Below, piece after piece: positions 43,491 through 53,797 of a stretch of 64,000 nucleotides of DNA. A program made the position numbers and the translations under genes. The DNA comes from Thermotoga profunda AZM34c06. GTDB lineage: Bacteria > Thermotogota > Thermotogae > Thermotogales > DSM-5069. A model generated the notes under the pieces. That model was given only the letters and a program-made list of their open reading frames with translations, was not told the origin of the DNA and did not search any database. The stretch spans positions 1,817,413 through 1,881,412 of the forward strand of contig NZ_AP014510.1 of NCBI RefSeq assembly GCF_000828675.1. Direction: 5' to 3'. Numbering within the stretch: the stretch's first letter is position 1; each line of letters starts with the position of its first letter.

Positions 43491-44257
43491 GAATAGGACT
43501 TTTCGACTCAGGTATCGGAGGCTTGACTGTTTTAGCTCAACTTGGAAGATATATTCCGGATGCCGAGTATTTTTACGTTGCAGATACCTTGAATGCCCCT
43601 TTTGGAACCAAGACACAGGATCAAATACTGAAAATATCGGTTAGAATTATCAATTTTCTCCAAAAAAATGGCGTTGATTGTGTGGTAACGGCGTGTAATA
43701 CAGCTGACGCATCGATTAGATTTTCAAAAATAGAGTTTCAGATACCGTATTTTGGAATACTCGATTTCGAGATTCCTGAAAATCTTGAAAAGGTGGCTGT
43801 GATTGCTACGAAGTTCACCGCTGAAAGTAAGATTTACTCAAAGATCTTGAAATCTAAAGGTGTTAAGGAAGTGCTTGAGATACCGTGCCAAGGTTTTGTA
43901 AAGATAGTTGAAGATGATTTAATAGATTCGCCGGTGGCTGATCAGGAGATTGAAAGCTGTTTGAGTATACTCAGAAACACCGATATTTCCACTTTAATAT
44001 TAGGTTGTACTCACTTTCCATTTTTATCCGATCGCATAAAGTCACATTTTCCGCAGATCAATATTTTTGATCCTGCACAAACAGTTGCAGAAAAAGTTTC
44101 GCAAAAATTTCCAAAGACCAGCAACAGCCAAGGGAAAGTGAATTTTTTTACCACGAGTGATCTTTCAAATTTCTCCAAGAAAATATTGAGAAATCAGCGG
44201 TTTTTCTCATTGCCTTTCACTATCCAAAAAATTGATTTGGGGGATTCAGAAAGGTGA
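43487..44257 (+). CDS. murI: Glutamate racemase
   Basis: A 256-residue enzyme that makes D-glutamate for peptidoglycan. The N-terminal FDSGIGGLTVL, the first catalytic cysteine in VTACNTADA and the second in LGCTHFPFL are intact; PFGTK is the substrate loop. TTG 43487 overlaps zapA. It also ties this operon to wall synthesis and division. Confidence 0.95.
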   Translation: MRIGLFDSGIGGLTVLAQLGRYIPDAEYFYVADTLNAPFGTKTQDQILKISVRIINFLQKNGVDCVVTACNTADASIRFSKIEFQIPYFGILDFEIPENLEKVAVIATKFTAESKIYSKILKSKGVKEVLEIPCQGFVKIVEDDLIDSPVADQEIESCLSILRNTDISTLILGCTHFPFLSDRIKSHFPQINIFDPAQTVAEKVSQKFPKTSNSQGKVNFFTTSDLSNFSKKILRNQRFFSLPFTIQKIDLGDSER

Positions 44258-45090
44258 AAAGAGTCTTAATTGTCTCAGGATTATCTGGTGCCGGTAAGAG
44301 CACGGCGATTAAAGTTCTCGAAGACATAGGTTTTTTCTGTATAGACAATCTCCCGCCTGTTTTGCTTAACGATTTCATGGCACTTTTAGCCAGTTCTTCT
44401 GTTGAAAAAGTTGCACTGGTTATAGATGTGAGAAGCGCTCAGTTAGGAGATGCTGTCCAAGCAGTCAATAAACTGATTGAAAGCTACAATGGCATAGTCA
44501 CTGTGATCTTTCTTGAAGCCTCCGTTGAGGAACTGCTCAGAAGATTTGCAACAACACGTAGACGTCATCCTTTAGAAGGAGTTTTGAACCTTGAACAGGC
44601 TATTTTGAAAGAGAAAGAAATGCTCAGAGAAATGAGAGAAATTTCAATAGTAATAGATACAACGGATCTTGATATACATTCACTGCGCGAGAAGATAGGT
44701 TCTTTGTTGAGAGAAGAAGAGCGTTTTATGATCAGAATCAGAAGTTTTGGATTCAAATATGGTATACCGCTTGATACAGATTTTGTAATAGACACTCGTT
44801 TTTTACCAAATCCTTTTTATGAAAGAGAACTGGCGGCGCTTGATGGTAGAAACGAGAGAGTAAGGGAATTTTTCAAAAGGCATGATGTTGTAGAACAATT
44901 TATAGAATACACTGCAAAGATGATAACTCTGGCGGCACACGGATACGTAAAAGAAGGAAGAGCGGTCATGACTGTTTCCATAGGATGTACTGGTGGAAGG
45001 CATAGATCTGTTTACATAGTCGAAAGACTTTTCGAGACGCTCAAAGACAGTTTTGTTGTCCATGTAGAACACAGGGATGTGGATAAATGA
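44254..45090 (+). CDS. rapZ: RapZ-family nucleotide-binding protein
   Basis: A 278-residue RapZ/YvcJ protein. Walker A is SGLSGAGKSTAIKVL, and the C-terminal domain carries the conserved SIGCTGGRHRSVYIVERL. In E. coli RapZ is an RNase E adaptor controlling glucosamine-6-phosphate synthase; in other bacteria it binds nucleotides with unclear role. It forms the usual rapZ-yvcK-whiA trio with 4-base overlaps. Confidence 0.95.
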   Translation: MKRVLIVSGLSGAGKSTAIKVLEDIGFFCIDNLPPVLLNDFMALLASSSVEKVALVIDVRSAQLGDAVQAVNKLIESYNGIVTVIFLEASVEELLRRFATTRRRHPLEGVLNLEQAILKEKEMLREMREISIVIDTTDLDIHSLREKIGSLLREEERFMIRIRSFGFKYGIPLDTDFVIDTRFLPNPFYERELAALDGRNERVREFFKRHDVVEQFIEYTAKMITLAAHGYVKEGRAVMTVSIGCTGGRHRSVYIVERLFETLKDSFVVHVEHRDVDK

Positions 45091-46040
45091 AGGTTGTTGC
45101 TATTGGTGGAGGAACAGGTCTCTCGGTGTTGTTGAGAGGTTTGAAAAATTATGATTTAGATCTAACCGCGATTGTGGCAGTGACGGATGAAGGAGGAAGT
45201 TCAGGTAAGATCAGGCAAGAATTGGAGATTCCTCCTCCTGGTGATGTTAGGAACAATATCATAGCGCTCGCACAAGATGAGAGTTTAATGAGCCGTATTT
45301 TCTCTTACAGATTTCAGAGCAATGGTACGCTTTCAAACCACAGTGTGGGAAACATCATCTTAGCTGCGCTCACAAGAATGACGGGTAGTTTCAATATGGC
45401 TGTCAAGTTGGCTTCGAATATTCTTGCTATCAAAGGAAAGGTACTACCTGTATGTGAGCAGTTGATAAGACTTGTTGCCCATTATGATGACGGCGCAACG
45501 GTGATTGGCGAAACTCAGATCATTCAAAAACGCGCGAGAATAATCTCTGTGGAACTCGACAAACCAGCCAAGGCACTTGATGAAGTTATCGAGACTTTAG
45601 AGACATCAGACGTGATACTCATTGGTCCTGGAAGTCTCTATACAAGTGTGATAACAAATTTCCTTGTTGATGGCGTTTCACAGGCAATAAATCACAACAA
45701 AAAAGCCATAAAGATTTACATTGCAAACATAATGACTCAACCAGGTGAAACATTGAATATGAACCTACAAGATCACGTCAGCGAGGTAGAAAAGTATTTA
45801 CAAAGCTCTGTGGATTTCATTATCGCTAACAGTTCGAATTTTCCAAAAGAGATCATTGATTCGTACTCACTTCAGGGAGCCGAACCCGTGATTCCTAAGG
45901 GTGCGATTGACGATAGGTATATTTTGAAACCCTTGCTCAAAACAGTTTATGAACCAAGTGATCCTCGACTCAAAGCAAGGCATGATAGTGACTTGCTCGC
46001 TAAAACCGTTCTTGAAATTTGCTGGAGAGGAACAAAATGA
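45087..46040 (+). CDS. yvcK: YvcK/CofD-like gluconeogenesis-morphogenesis factor
   Basis: A 317-residue CofD-fold protein. AIGGGTGLSVLLRGLKNYDLDLTAIVAVTDEGGSSGKIR is the phosphate/UDP-sugar binding start; PPGDVRNNI and GPGSLYTSVI are further family motifs. In Bacillus the homolog binds UDP-GlcNAc and supports cell-wall growth on gluconeogenic carbon. It overlaps rapZ and whiA by 4 bases each. Confidence 0.95.
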   Translation: MKVVAIGGGTGLSVLLRGLKNYDLDLTAIVAVTDEGGSSGKIRQELEIPPPGDVRNNIIALAQDESLMSRIFSYRFQSNGTLSNHSVGNIILAALTRMTGSFNMAVKLASNILAIKGKVLPVCEQLIRLVAHYDDGATVIGETQIIQKRARIISVELDKPAKALDEVIETLETSDVILIGPGSLYTSVITNFLVDGVSQAINHNKKAIKIYIANIMTQPGETLNMNLQDHVSEVEKYLQSSVDFIIANSSNFPKEIIDSYSLQGAEPVIPKGAIDDRYILKPLLKTVYEPSDPRLKARHDSDLLAKTVLEICWRGTK

Positions 46041-46966
46041 GAAAGACGAGTTTTTCTGAGAAAGTGAGATACGAATTGTGTTCGATGGAAATTTCAAATC
46101 TTGCAGAAGCCGAAGCTGAATTGATGGGCTTTATAAAAGCCAAAGGTGTTCTGAGATTGTCAAAAGACGATAAGACTATTTCTGTGACATTACCGAATAT
46201 ACAAACTGCAAGAAGGTTTTTGAAACTCATGGATCAATTGTCGATTGCAGAACACGAAACGGTGGTTATACAAACCAGGCAATTGTGGAAACAAAAAGGA
46301 GTTCAGTTCAATCTACCCGTTTTATTCCTGGAAAATCTTCAGCAAGAACTTTTCAGCGAAAAGATTCCAAAAAAGATATCAGATGATGCGGCGCTTTTTG
46401 GGGATTTTTTAAGGGGTCTTTACTTGGCATCGGGTTCGATAATTGATCCTATTGTTTCATACCATTTGGAAATTGCCAGTGGTTCTCAAGAATTTCTGGA
46501 ACAGATTCGTATCTCTTTAAAGGACAAATTTGGTATAGAATCGAGAGTCTGGCAATCACGTCACAATTACAAACTTTCTATCAGAAGAGCGAATGATTTG
46601 ATTGAGACTCTCAACTTGATTGGAGCCATAGAATCTGCTACATTGGTTGAGCAGATAGTACAAAGGCGTTCTGTGGCATCTGATGTTAACAGAAGTATGA
46701 ACTTTTTGTCTGCAAATGCTGATAGAATAGGAATTAGTACCGTAAAGCAGGTACGAGCTATTGAGATAATTGACCAGAGCATTGGAATAGATTCATTGGA
46801 AGACGATCTGAAAAAACTGGCTAAATTACGGATCGAAAACGAAGATCTTAGCCTGAGAGAACTTGGAGAGATGATGGAGCCAAAGATGAGTAAATCGATG
46901 ATTTACTCGAGAATGAGAAAAATCATGCAACTTGCAGATAAAATAGAAAGAGGGCAGATCAAATGA
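46037..46966 (+). CDS. whiA: WhiA-type DNA-binding protein
   Basis: A ~309-residue protein. The N-terminal half has the degenerate LAGLIDADG homing-endonuclease fold ([19 protein letters not shown]), and the C-terminal part has a helix-turn-helix ([23 protein letters not shown]). The catalytic acids of active homing enzymes are lacking, as in all WhiA. ATG 46037 follows GGAGAGG. Homologs influence cell division or chromosome organisation. Confidence 0.95.
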   Translation: MRKTSFSEKVRYELCSMEISNLAEAEAELMGFIKAKGVLRLSKDDKTISVTLPNIQTARRFLKLMDQLSIAEHETVVIQTRQLWKQKGVQFNLPVLFLENLQQELFSEKIPKKISDDAALFGDFLRGLYLASGSIIDPIVSYHLEIASGSQEFLEQIRISLKDKFGIESRVWQSRHNYKLSIRRANDLIETLNLIGAIESATLVEQIVQRRSVASDVNRSMNFLSANADRIGISTVKQVRAIEIIDQSIGIDSLEDDLKKLAKLRIENEDLSLRELGEMMEPKMSKSMIYSRMRKIMQLADKIERGQIK

Positions 46967-47430
46967 AATGCCCCTTTTGCGGTTTTCCGGATAGTAGGGT
47001 CTTGGATTCAAGGCCCACACTCGATGGAACGGCTATCAGAAGAAGGAGAGAATGCCCTGAATGTGGTGCGAGATTTACAACATATGAAAGATACGAACTA
47101 TTGCCTTTGATAGTGGTAAAAAAAGATGGTCGAAGAGAGGTATTCGATCGCTCAAAGCTTTTGAATGGAGTCTTAAAGGCTTGTGAGAAAAGACCAATCT
47201 CTTACGAAACTCTCGAGAGACTCGTCGAGGAAGTTGAATTGACTCTGCAAAGGCAGGGTACCACTGAGATACCATCAAAGCTCATAGGTGAATTAGTCAT
47301 GACAAAGCTTAGACAGATAGACCAAGTTGCTTATGTGAGATTTGCATCTGTTTATAAAGATTTTCGTGAAATAGACCAATTTCTTGAAATAGTGAAAGAA
47401 CTGAAAAAAGATCAGGAGGTGGAAAAATGA
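46963..47430 (+). CDS. nrdR: Transcriptional repressor NrdR
   Basis: A 155-residue repressor of ribonucleotide reductase genes. A zinc ribbon ([18 protein letters not shown], then [15 protein letters not shown]) is followed by an ATP-cone ([26 protein letters not shown]). Overlaps whiA by 4 bases and greA by 4 bases. Confidence 0.97.
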   Translation: MKCPFCGFPDSRVLDSRPTLDGTAIRRRRECPECGARFTTYERYELLPLIVVKKDGRREVFDRSKLLNGVLKACEKRPISYETLERLVEEVELTLQRQGTTEIPSKLIGELVMTKLRQIDQVAYVRFASVYKDFREIDQFLEIVKELKKDQEVEK

Positions 47431-47918
47431 ACAAGAAAAATGTGATTCAATTAACAAAGGAAGGGTATGAAGAACTCAAGCAAGAACTGGACTCACTCAA
47501 GCAAAAGCTCATGTATGAGATTTCACAGAGGATAAAGGAAGCACGTGAACTGGGCGATCTTTCTGAGAACGCCGAATATGATGAAGCCAAGAACGAACAA
47601 GGAAGGATAGGAAGCAGAATAGCAGAACTCGAACAAATTTTGAACAACTCCGAGATCATTGAAAATATGGACTCAAGTCAGATTTCCGTAGGTTCATGGG
47701 TTTTGATAAAGAATCTGAACACAGGTGAAGAACGTTCAGTGAGACTTGTCAGCCCACAGGAGGCCGATGTTTTCTCAAATAAAATCAGTGTCGATTCACC
47801 TGTGGGAAGGGCACTTGTGGGAAGAAAAGTTGGTGAAATTGTGAAGTTGAAGGCACCTTCAGGTTCAGTCAGGTATGAAATAGTTGGTATAAGTACAAGA
47901 TCCATGGAACAAGAATGA
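47427..47918 (+). CDS. greA: Transcription elongation factor GreA
   Basis: A 163-residue transcript-cleavage factor. The N-terminal coiled coil ([37 protein letters not shown]) carries the tip acidic residues (D and E of [12 protein letters not shown]), and the C-terminal FKBP-like domain ends in [21 protein letters not shown] follows GGAGGTGG. Confidence 0.96.
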   Translation: MNKKNVIQLTKEGYEELKQELDSLKQKLMYEISQRIKEARELGDLSENAEYDEAKNEQGRIGSRIAELEQILNNSEIIENMDSSQISVGSWVLIKNLNTGEERSVRLVSPQEADVFSNKISVDSPVGRALVGRKVGEIVKLKAPSGSVRYEIVGISTRSMEQE

Positions 47919-47927
47919 GGTGATCAT

Positions 47928-49427
47928 GTGATAGAAGAAATTCGCAAACAACGTGCGAAAGAAATTGAGGAACTTAGATCTCTTGGAATTAACCCATATC
48001 CATACAAATTTGAAAAAAAGCACACTACGAAGATTATTCACCAATCTTATGATTTTTTGCAGCCAGGACAGGTACTGGAAAATGAAAAAATCATAACTGC
48101 TGGTCGTGTTATGACGATCAGACTTCATGGCAAATCGTGTTTTTTCACATTGCGCGATTTTGATGGGAAAATACAGGCTTACATCAGGCAAGAAGAGGTT
48201 TCGGAGCAAAAATACGACCTGTTCAAGAAATATGTTGCACCAGGTGATTTTGTAGGAATAATTGGTTTTCCATTCAAAAGCAAGACAGGGGAATTGACTA
48301 TATATGTCAAAGAATACCAATTGTTGAGCAAATCGAGAAGACCATTGCCAGAAAAATGGCATGGTTTGAAGGATAAAGAAGTAGCATACCGACAGCGATA
48401 TGTCGATATGATAGCCAACGATTCGACTTTAGAGAGATTCAAAATTCGTTACAAAGCCATATCCTTTATAAGAGAGTTTTTGATCAAAAGAGGCTTTGTC
48501 GAAGTCGAAACCCCAATACTGAATTTCATACCTGGTGGTGGTGCAGCAAAGCCTTTTGTCACGAAGCTCGAGGCGCTTGATTGTGAAATGTATTTGAGAA
48601 TAGCACCGGAACTTCATTTGAAAAGGTATATCGTTGGTGGGTTTGAAAGGGTGTTCGAGCTTGGTAAGAATTTTAGAAATGAAGGCATATCGTATAAACA
48701 TAGTCCAGAATTCACATCGATAGAGATTTATCAAGCTTATGCGGATTATCACGATATGATGGAATTGACTGAAACACTTATCTCAAGCCTTGTTTTCCAC
48801 TTATACGGTTCTTACAAAGTAAATTATCAAGGCACCGAGCTTGACTTCACTCCCCCTTGGAGGAGACTCAAAATGAGAGAGTTTATAAAAGATAAACTCG
48901 GTGTTGATATACTCGGAGACGACGAAAGACTACTTGAAAAGGTTTTGAAAGATCGAGGTGTTGAACTCGATACAAACACAAGAGCCAGAATGATAGAGAA
49001 ACTTTGGGATTTGGTTGAAGATCAGGTCGTTCAGCCAACTTTCTTGATGGACCATCCGGTGGAAATCTCTCCCTTAGCTAAGAGACACAGAGAAGATCCA
49101 AGATTGACTGAACGATTTGAACCCATTATTTTTGGAATGGAACTGGGCAATGCATTCAGTGAGTTGAACGATCCAGACGATCAGTTTGAGAGGTTCAAAT
49201 CTCAGTTGAAACTCAGAGACGCCGGTGATGAGGAAGCACACAGGATGGATTTAGATTTCATAAGAGCTCTGGAATATGGATTACCACCAACGGGAGGTCT
49301 TGGTATAGGTATTGACAGATTGATGATGCTTTTGACAGATTCACCATCTATTAGAGATGTCATAGCTTTTCCACTTGTCACTCAAAGTGATGATGAGGAC
49401 GTGTTCGAAGGGAGTGCGGCAGAATGA
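47928..49427 (+). CDS. lysS: Lysyl-tRNA synthetase (class II)
   Basis: A 499-residue class II enzyme. An OB-fold anticodon-binding domain (~50-150) is followed by the catalytic core: motif 1 around [10 protein letters not shown], motif 2 [24 protein letters not shown], and motif 3 [26 protein letters not shown]. The GTG start is preceded by AGGTGATCAT. It overlaps the next gene by 4 bases. Confidence 0.97.
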   Translation: MIEEIRKQRAKEIEELRSLGINPYPYKFEKKHTTKIIHQSYDFLQPGQVLENEKIITAGRVMTIRLHGKSCFFTLRDFDGKIQAYIRQEEVSEQKYDLFKKYVAPGDFVGIIGFPFKSKTGELTIYVKEYQLLSKSRRPLPEKWHGLKDKEVAYRQRYVDMIANDSTLERFKIRYKAISFIREFLIKRGFVEVETPILNFIPGGGAAKPFVTKLEALDCEMYLRIAPELHLKRYIVGGFERVFELGKNFRNEGISYKHSPEFTSIEIYQAYADYHDMMELTETLISSLVFHLYGSYKVNYQGTELDFTPPWRRLKMREFIKDKLGVDILGDDERLLEKVLKDRGVELDTNTRARMIEKLWDLVEDQVVQPTFLMDHPVEISPLAKRHREDPRLTERFEPIIFGMELGNAFSELNDPDDQFERFKSQLKLRDAGDEEAHRMDLDFIRALEYGLPPTGGLGIGIDRLMMLLTDSPSIRDVIAFPLVTQSDDEDVFEGSAAE

Positions 49428-51025
49428 GAGAATGGTTCAAGAAATGGCAAAAGGTCATAGTCTGGATTATAGCGGCTTCTTTCATTGCAGGAATCGCTTG
49501 GTGGTCAGTTGCCAGTTATCTTTCCACAAGGACTTCAAGTGGAAGTTCTTCTATCGACCAAGCAGTAGGTTATATCAAAATCAACGGCTCATCAATTTCA
49601 GATTCTGCAACGTGGGTTTTGCCAGCAGAACTCGACAGCGAGTACAGTAACCTTCTAAGCAGATACGGCATCAATTCGCTTGATCCATTGTTCCAAGAGC
49701 CACAACAAAAAGCCAATTTACTCGCACAGTTGTTGAGAGAAAAAGTAATAATTCATTACGCCAAACAGAATAAATTGACTGTCACTAAAAAAGAGATAGA
49801 GGCAAAACTGAACGAATACAAAAAGCAAATAGAGAAGGATCAATCCTTATCCCAATATTTCAAACAACAATATGGGAGTGTAGATGTCTACTTAACAAAG
49901 GTTTTAAAACCTTCTATTGAAAAATCTTTGACCCAAGAAAAGGTAATGAATAGCGTTGCCAAAGTAGATACCGATGAGATGAAAAAACACTTTGAAGAGA
50001 ATCTTGATCAGATAAAGAAAAATTACGACAAAGTCGATGCTAAGTTGGTATCTTTCTCTGATGAAAATCAAGCAAAAACATTCATGAAAAAACTTTTGGA
50101 ACTCGACTTTGATTCTGCCGCGAGTGAGATGAATCTGAGCGTGATGGATTATCCCGGTTTGACCAGGGGTATCTTCGATGAAAAATACGAGAATGACATA
50201 TTCTCTGGTGCAACGGGGACAGTCGTCGGACCAATTGCATTGGGTAATTCTTGGTATATCTTAGAAGTAGAAGATGCTACAGTAGTCAAAGATTTCAATT
50301 CCTTTACCCTCTCGGATGCCTATGAAACGGAGAAAAATTCACTGCAGTCGCAAAAAATGCAAGAATGGTATGATAGCTATGTCAAACAGAACAATGTAGA
50401 GTTAGTTTTTGCAAACGAGATCTACGATTCTTGGAGAAAGATAAGCGAGACTTCAACATCTACTGAACTTGAACAGATTCAGCAGGATCTAAAGAAAAAG
50501 ATCTTTTCTGAAGATGGTACGATCTTGCCCGATGCACCCGATACATTAAAGAGTGCCTATGTGGTCTTGATTGAAAAGATTCAAGATTCTTTGAGTTCAG
50601 ATACCACCGAAACCAAAGAAAAATGGCAGCAACTCCAGAATGAGAAAACATTACTCGTGAAAAATTTGTACGAGCAGTATCCCAGTTCATTAGAAGTAGC
50701 CAGGAGAATGTATGACATCGATAATCAGAATTTGGACGTGAAGTACAATTACTTTTCATTACTATACTCAGAGATAAAGCCTTATCTATACCCTGAGTAT
50801 CTTCAGTATCTGCTCCAGAGTATTATAGAAATCGAGTCAGGCTTTTCGAGTATAGCATTGGATACAAAGGCTTCAACAGAGATGCGTGCCAGTTCTTATT
50901 ACAATCTGTACGACCTGAGCAAATCACTCGAAGATGCGACAAGTGCCAGGTTTTATTTAGAGGAGCTCAAGAAAATCGACCCAAGTTATATCGATTTTGA
51001 AGCAGCCCTGAACGAACTCAAGTGA
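49424..51025 (+). CDS. Membrane-anchored SurA/PpiC-like folding factor
   Basis: A 533-residue protein with one N-terminal membrane span ([19 protein letters not shown]) and a large extracytoplasmic part. Residues ~55-190 are SurA-N-like helices ([39 protein letters not shown]), followed by a divergent PpiC-like region (~200-290, [17 protein letters not shown] ... [16 protein letters not shown]). The last ~200 residues are helical and TPR-like. Probable periplasmic chaperone or peptidyl-prolyl isomerase; isomerase activity is uncertain. Ends the operon before a terminator. Confidence 0.78.
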   Translation: MREWFKKWQKVIVWIIAASFIAGIAWWSVASYLSTRTSSGSSSIDQAVGYIKINGSSISDSATWVLPAELDSEYSNLLSRYGINSLDPLFQEPQQKANLLAQLLREKVIIHYAKQNKLTVTKKEIEAKLNEYKKQIEKDQSLSQYFKQQYGSVDVYLTKVLKPSIEKSLTQEKVMNSVAKVDTDEMKKHFEENLDQIKKNYDKVDAKLVSFSDENQAKTFMKKLLELDFDSAASEMNLSVMDYPGLTRGIFDEKYENDIFSGATGTVVGPIALGNSWYILEVEDATVVKDFNSFTLSDAYETEKNSLQSQKMQEWYDSYVKQNNVELVFANEIYDSWRKISETSTSTELEQIQQDLKKKIFSEDGTILPDAPDTLKSAYVVLIEKIQDSLSSDTTETKEKWQQLQNEKTLLVKNLYEQYPSSLEVARRMYDIDNQNLDVKYNYFSLLYSEIKPYLYPEYLQYLLQSIIEIESGFSSIALDTKASTEMRASSYYNLYDLSKSLEDATSARFYLEELKKIDPSYIDFEAALNELK

Positions 51026-51040
51026 AGTCGTCAAAAAACA

Positions 51041-51063
51041 AAAGCGGGCAAAAGCCCGCTTTT
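51041..51063. terminator. Bidirectional terminator
   Basis: AAAGCGGGC and GCCCGCTTT form a 9-bp stem with an AAAA loop. T-rich tracts lie on both sides, so it ends both the plus-strand operon and the antisense tRNA-Gln. Confidence 0.9.
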
Positions 51064-51066
51064 ATT

Positions 51067-51142
51067 TGGCTGGGGCGGGAGGATTCGAACCTCCGAATGT
51101 CGGATCCAAAGTCCGATGCCTTACCAGCTTGGCGACGCCCCA
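51067..51142 (-). tRNA. tRNA-Gln (anticodon TTG)
   Basis: A 76-base tRNA with encoded CCA. The acceptor stem TGGGGCG/CGCCCCA begins with the U1-A72 pair that favours glutamine identity. The anticodon loop is CTTTGGA, anticodon TTG, reading CAA. The T arm GGAGGTTCGAATCCTCC is perfect. Confidence 0.97.
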
Positions 51143-51145
51143 CCG

Positions 51146-51181
51146 TGATATAATTTTACCATTGTCAGGGAACAACGTCAA
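51146..51181. promoter_or_regulatory. Overlapping divergent promoters of tRNA-Gln and the kinase operon
   Basis: On the minus strand TTGACG (51176-51181), a 17-base spacer and TAAAAT (51153-51158) drive tRNA-Gln. On the plus strand an extended -10 TGA-TATAAT (51146-51154) precedes the TTG start at 51204. The two -10 elements share bases 51153-51154. Confidence 0.75.
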
Positions 51182-51203
51182 CATTTCAAAAGAGGTGATA
51201 TTT

Positions 51204-52877
51204 TTGGAGAAGCTCAAACTCAAGATCAACGATACTAAAGAAGAATTAATGATCGATCAAGGCGAAAGATTGATAGATTATGTTTCAAAGTACAGTAAAT
51301 ACCATTCAACACCAATTGTTGCAGCAAGAATTGACAATGCGATAGTAGAACTGAATAAACCACTTGATAGGGGTGGAACAGTTGATTTCATAGATCTTTC
51401 CACGTTAGATGGTTTGAGGATCTATCAGAGAGGTGTGTTGTTCTTATTACACATGGTTTTGAAAGAATTGTACAAAGACTATCAGTTGTGGGTATTGCAT
51501 TCCATTGGAAATGCGTTGTATTGCGAGTTGAGAAGAAACGGCGAGAGAAAAAATTTCACCAATGAAGATATATCAAGGATCAAAGATAGAATGCAGCAAC
51601 TAATCCAGCAAGACATAAAATTTGAAAAACATGAATTTTACAAAAATGAAGCCTTCGAGATTTTTTCAAATCAAGGTGATGCAGACAGAATCAGACTATT
51701 CAAATTCAGAAAAAAGAAGACGGTGAAATTGTATAAATGTCTGGATTACTATGACTATTATTACGGTTATATGCCACCAAGTACGGGTTATCTGAAGTAT
51801 TTTGACATTGATAAGCAAAACGACGGTCTTTTGTTGATTTTGCCGAATCAATCTGATCCTAAGAATGTCAAAAAACCAAACCCATTGCCGAAGTTGTCGT
51901 CGGTTTTCCTGGAATATGCTCGCTGGCTTGATGTCATAGGAATAAACACTGTGGCTGATCTGAACGAACTCATAGCCAGTGGTGAACGCGCAGTGATTGA
52001 TTTGATGCTTCTCAGCGAGGCATTGCATGAGAAAAGAATCGCCCAAATCGCTGAGCAATTCGCCAATAGCGGTGCTCGCGTGATTCTCATAGCTGGCCCA
52101 TCGTCTTCTGGTAAAACTACCTTCGCAAAACGTTTATTGATTCAGTTGAAGGTTTTTGGTTTCAAGCCTTTGAGCATCTCTCTTGACGACTATTTTGTAG
52201 ACAGAGAAAAGACGCCGCGTGATGAATCGGGAAACTTCGATTTCGAGTCGATTGAAGCGATAGATTTAGAACTATTCAATCAAAATTTGATAGATCTACT
52301 TGAAGGAAAAGAAGTACGACTACCTCGTTTTGATTTCAAAGTTGGTAAAAGAATCTGGACAGATAAGCCTGTTAAGTTGGATAAAAATCAGCCAATTGTC
52401 GTTGAAGGTATCCATGGTTTAAACGAGAGATTGACATCTTCGATCGACAGATCGTATAAATTCAAAATATATGTAAGTGCTTTGACTCAACTCAATCTCG
52501 ATGCACACAATCGGATAACGACGACCGATACCAGGTTGTTGAGAAGAATTGTACGGGATTACAAATTCAGAGGTCATTCTGCACTCACCACACTCAGAAT
52601 GTGGCCGAATGTCAGAAGAGGAGAAGAGAGAAATATCTTCCCATTTCAAGAAGAGGCAGATGTCATGTTCAATTCGGCTATTGTATATGAACTCGCAGTA
52701 CTCAAGATCTTTGCAGAACAGCTTTTAGTCCAGATTTCTCCAGATGAACCGGAATATTCAGAGGCATTGAGATTGACAAAGCTTTTAGATTATTTCTTAC
52801 CAATCACGAACATCGAAGATATCCCAAGAAGTTCTATTCTCAGAGAATTTGTTGGAAGGAGTGTTTTCAAATATTGA
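51204..52877 (+). CDS. TGS/ThrRS-like domain plus uridine-kinase-like fusion
   Basis: A ~557-residue protein. The N-terminal ~60 residues form a TGS-like domain (KLKLKINDTKEELMIDQGERL), residues ~60-190 resemble the ThrRS second additional domain, and the C-terminal half is a uridine kinase/phosphoribulokinase domain with P-loop AGPSSSGKTTFAKRL (~297-311), LDDYFVDREKTPRDE and VVEGIHGLNERL. This family is known as uridine-kinase-like nucleoside kinase in Thermotogae and other anaerobes. TTG 51204 follows AGAGGTG; the open frame upstream runs antisense through the tRNA and is spurious. Confidence 0.9.
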   Translation: MEKLKLKINDTKEELMIDQGERLIDYVSKYSKYHSTPIVAARIDNAIVELNKPLDRGGTVDFIDLSTLDGLRIYQRGVLFLLHMVLKELYKDYQLWVLHSIGNALYCELRRNGERKNFTNEDISRIKDRMQQLIQQDIKFEKHEFYKNEAFEIFSNQGDADRIRLFKFRKKKTVKLYKCLDYYDYYYGYMPPSTGYLKYFDIDKQNDGLLLILPNQSDPKNVKKPNPLPKLSSVFLEYARWLDVIGINTVADLNELIASGERAVIDLMLLSEALHEKRIAQIAEQFANSGARVILIAGPSSSGKTTFAKRLLIQLKVFGFKPLSISLDDYFVDREKTPRDESGNFDFESIEAIDLELFNQNLIDLLEGKEVRLPRFDFKVGKRIWTDKPVKLDKNQPIVVEGIHGLNERLTSSIDRSYKFKIYVSALTQLNLDAHNRITTTDTRLLRRIVRDYKFRGHSALTTLRMWPNVRRGEERNIFPFQEEADVMFNSAIVYELAVLKIFAEQLLVQISPDEPEYSEALRLTKLLDYFLPITNIEDIPRSSILREFVGRSVFKY

Positions 52878-53797
52878 AAAGAGTGGTATTTTTCGTTGTA
52901 GTTGCTATCGCTCTGAGTTGTTTTTCATTTGATCTATACATCGGTAAAAAACTCATGTATTCATCGGCGGATCTTGAGAATACCATGAATTGGGCTTCTT
53001 TTGTTTCTTTTATGGAAAACTATGCAAGAATGATCGGTATTGATAGTCTATCTATCGGAGAGATCGGGGATTTTCAATATCTTGTGTGGAATGGACACAC
53101 GGTGGGATTTGCCGCTGGTTCTAATGTCTTTGTGGTAGATGGAATTACAGTCAAGAGTAAGGCAGTCCCTATGGATAGCATTTTGACAGCCTTTCAATTG
53201 CCATTCATTAAAGAAGAATCTGGGATTGTATTAGCCGATATGATAATAAACAAGATAATCCAAACAGATGACATAATCGATATAACATATAGCGGTTCAA
53301 ATAGACTTGTGTTCACACAGAGACAAAATCAAATAGATATTGTTAGTGATGGATTCGTCGCGATCAATGGTCAAATTTATAAACCAGGTCAATTGATAAA
53401 GACTGTGCGGACTGACAAAAAGATCGAGCAAAAGATTGAAATGCCGGGGCTCATTCGTATCATTCTCATGAAAGAAACTTTTTCAACTGGCGAGATCGTT
53501 CTCTTGAATTTCGATCAAGCTTCTGAAATCCCCGAAGATGGCGTTCTTCTTTTTTATTCAAATGGCGATGACAGAATAATTATCAGACCTTATTCACCAG
53601 ATTTTGAAGGTTCCGATTGGCCGATTTACGCACAGAACAGAAAAATAGCTCAACAAATAGCAACACGTTTTAATCTCAAATTAGAAATATGTCCACTGTA
53701 CAGCTTGCCCGTTGGAAGAATATCCATGGTTTTATTGCTTTCGGATGATACCAAGATATCTCAAATAGAAGATTATATAAAGGAGTTGCTTCAATAA
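52874..53797 (+). CDS. Secreted protein with copper-amine-oxidase-N-like region, unknown function
   Basis: A 307-residue protein with a signal peptide (MKRVVFFVVVAIALSCFSF). The first ~100 residues (GFAAGSNVFVVDGITVKSKAVP) recall the beta-domain often called copper amine oxidase N-terminal, found in many envelope proteins. The remainder is beta-rich; the last ~70 residues (YSPDFEGSDWPIYAQNRKIAQQIATR) faintly recall an amidase-type fold without a visible zinc site. TTG overlaps the kinase stop by 4 bases. It precedes the GerMN protein, so a periplasmic wall role is likely. Confidence 0.6.
   Translation: MKRVVFFVVVAIALSCFSFDLYIGKKLMYSSADLENTMNWASFVSFMENYARMIGIDSLSIGEIGDFQYLVWNGHTVGFAAGSNVFVVDGITVKSKAVPMDSILTAFQLPFIKEESGIVLADMIINKIIQTDDIIDITYSGSNRLVFTQRQNQIDIVSDGFVAINGQIYKPGQLIKTVRTDKKIEQKIEMPGLIRIILMKETFSTGEIVLLNFDQASEIPEDGVLLFYSNGDDRIIIRPYSPDFEGSDWPIYAQNRKIAQQIATRFNLKLEICPLYSLPVGRISMVLLLSDDTKISQIEDYIKELLQ

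Noticed and set aside
51066-51203. N-terminal extension of the kinase gene reading MAGAGGFEPPNVGS
   Set aside because: This is the antisense of tRNA-Gln, a well-known source of spurious extensions. TTG 51204 has a ribosome site and the family N terminus.
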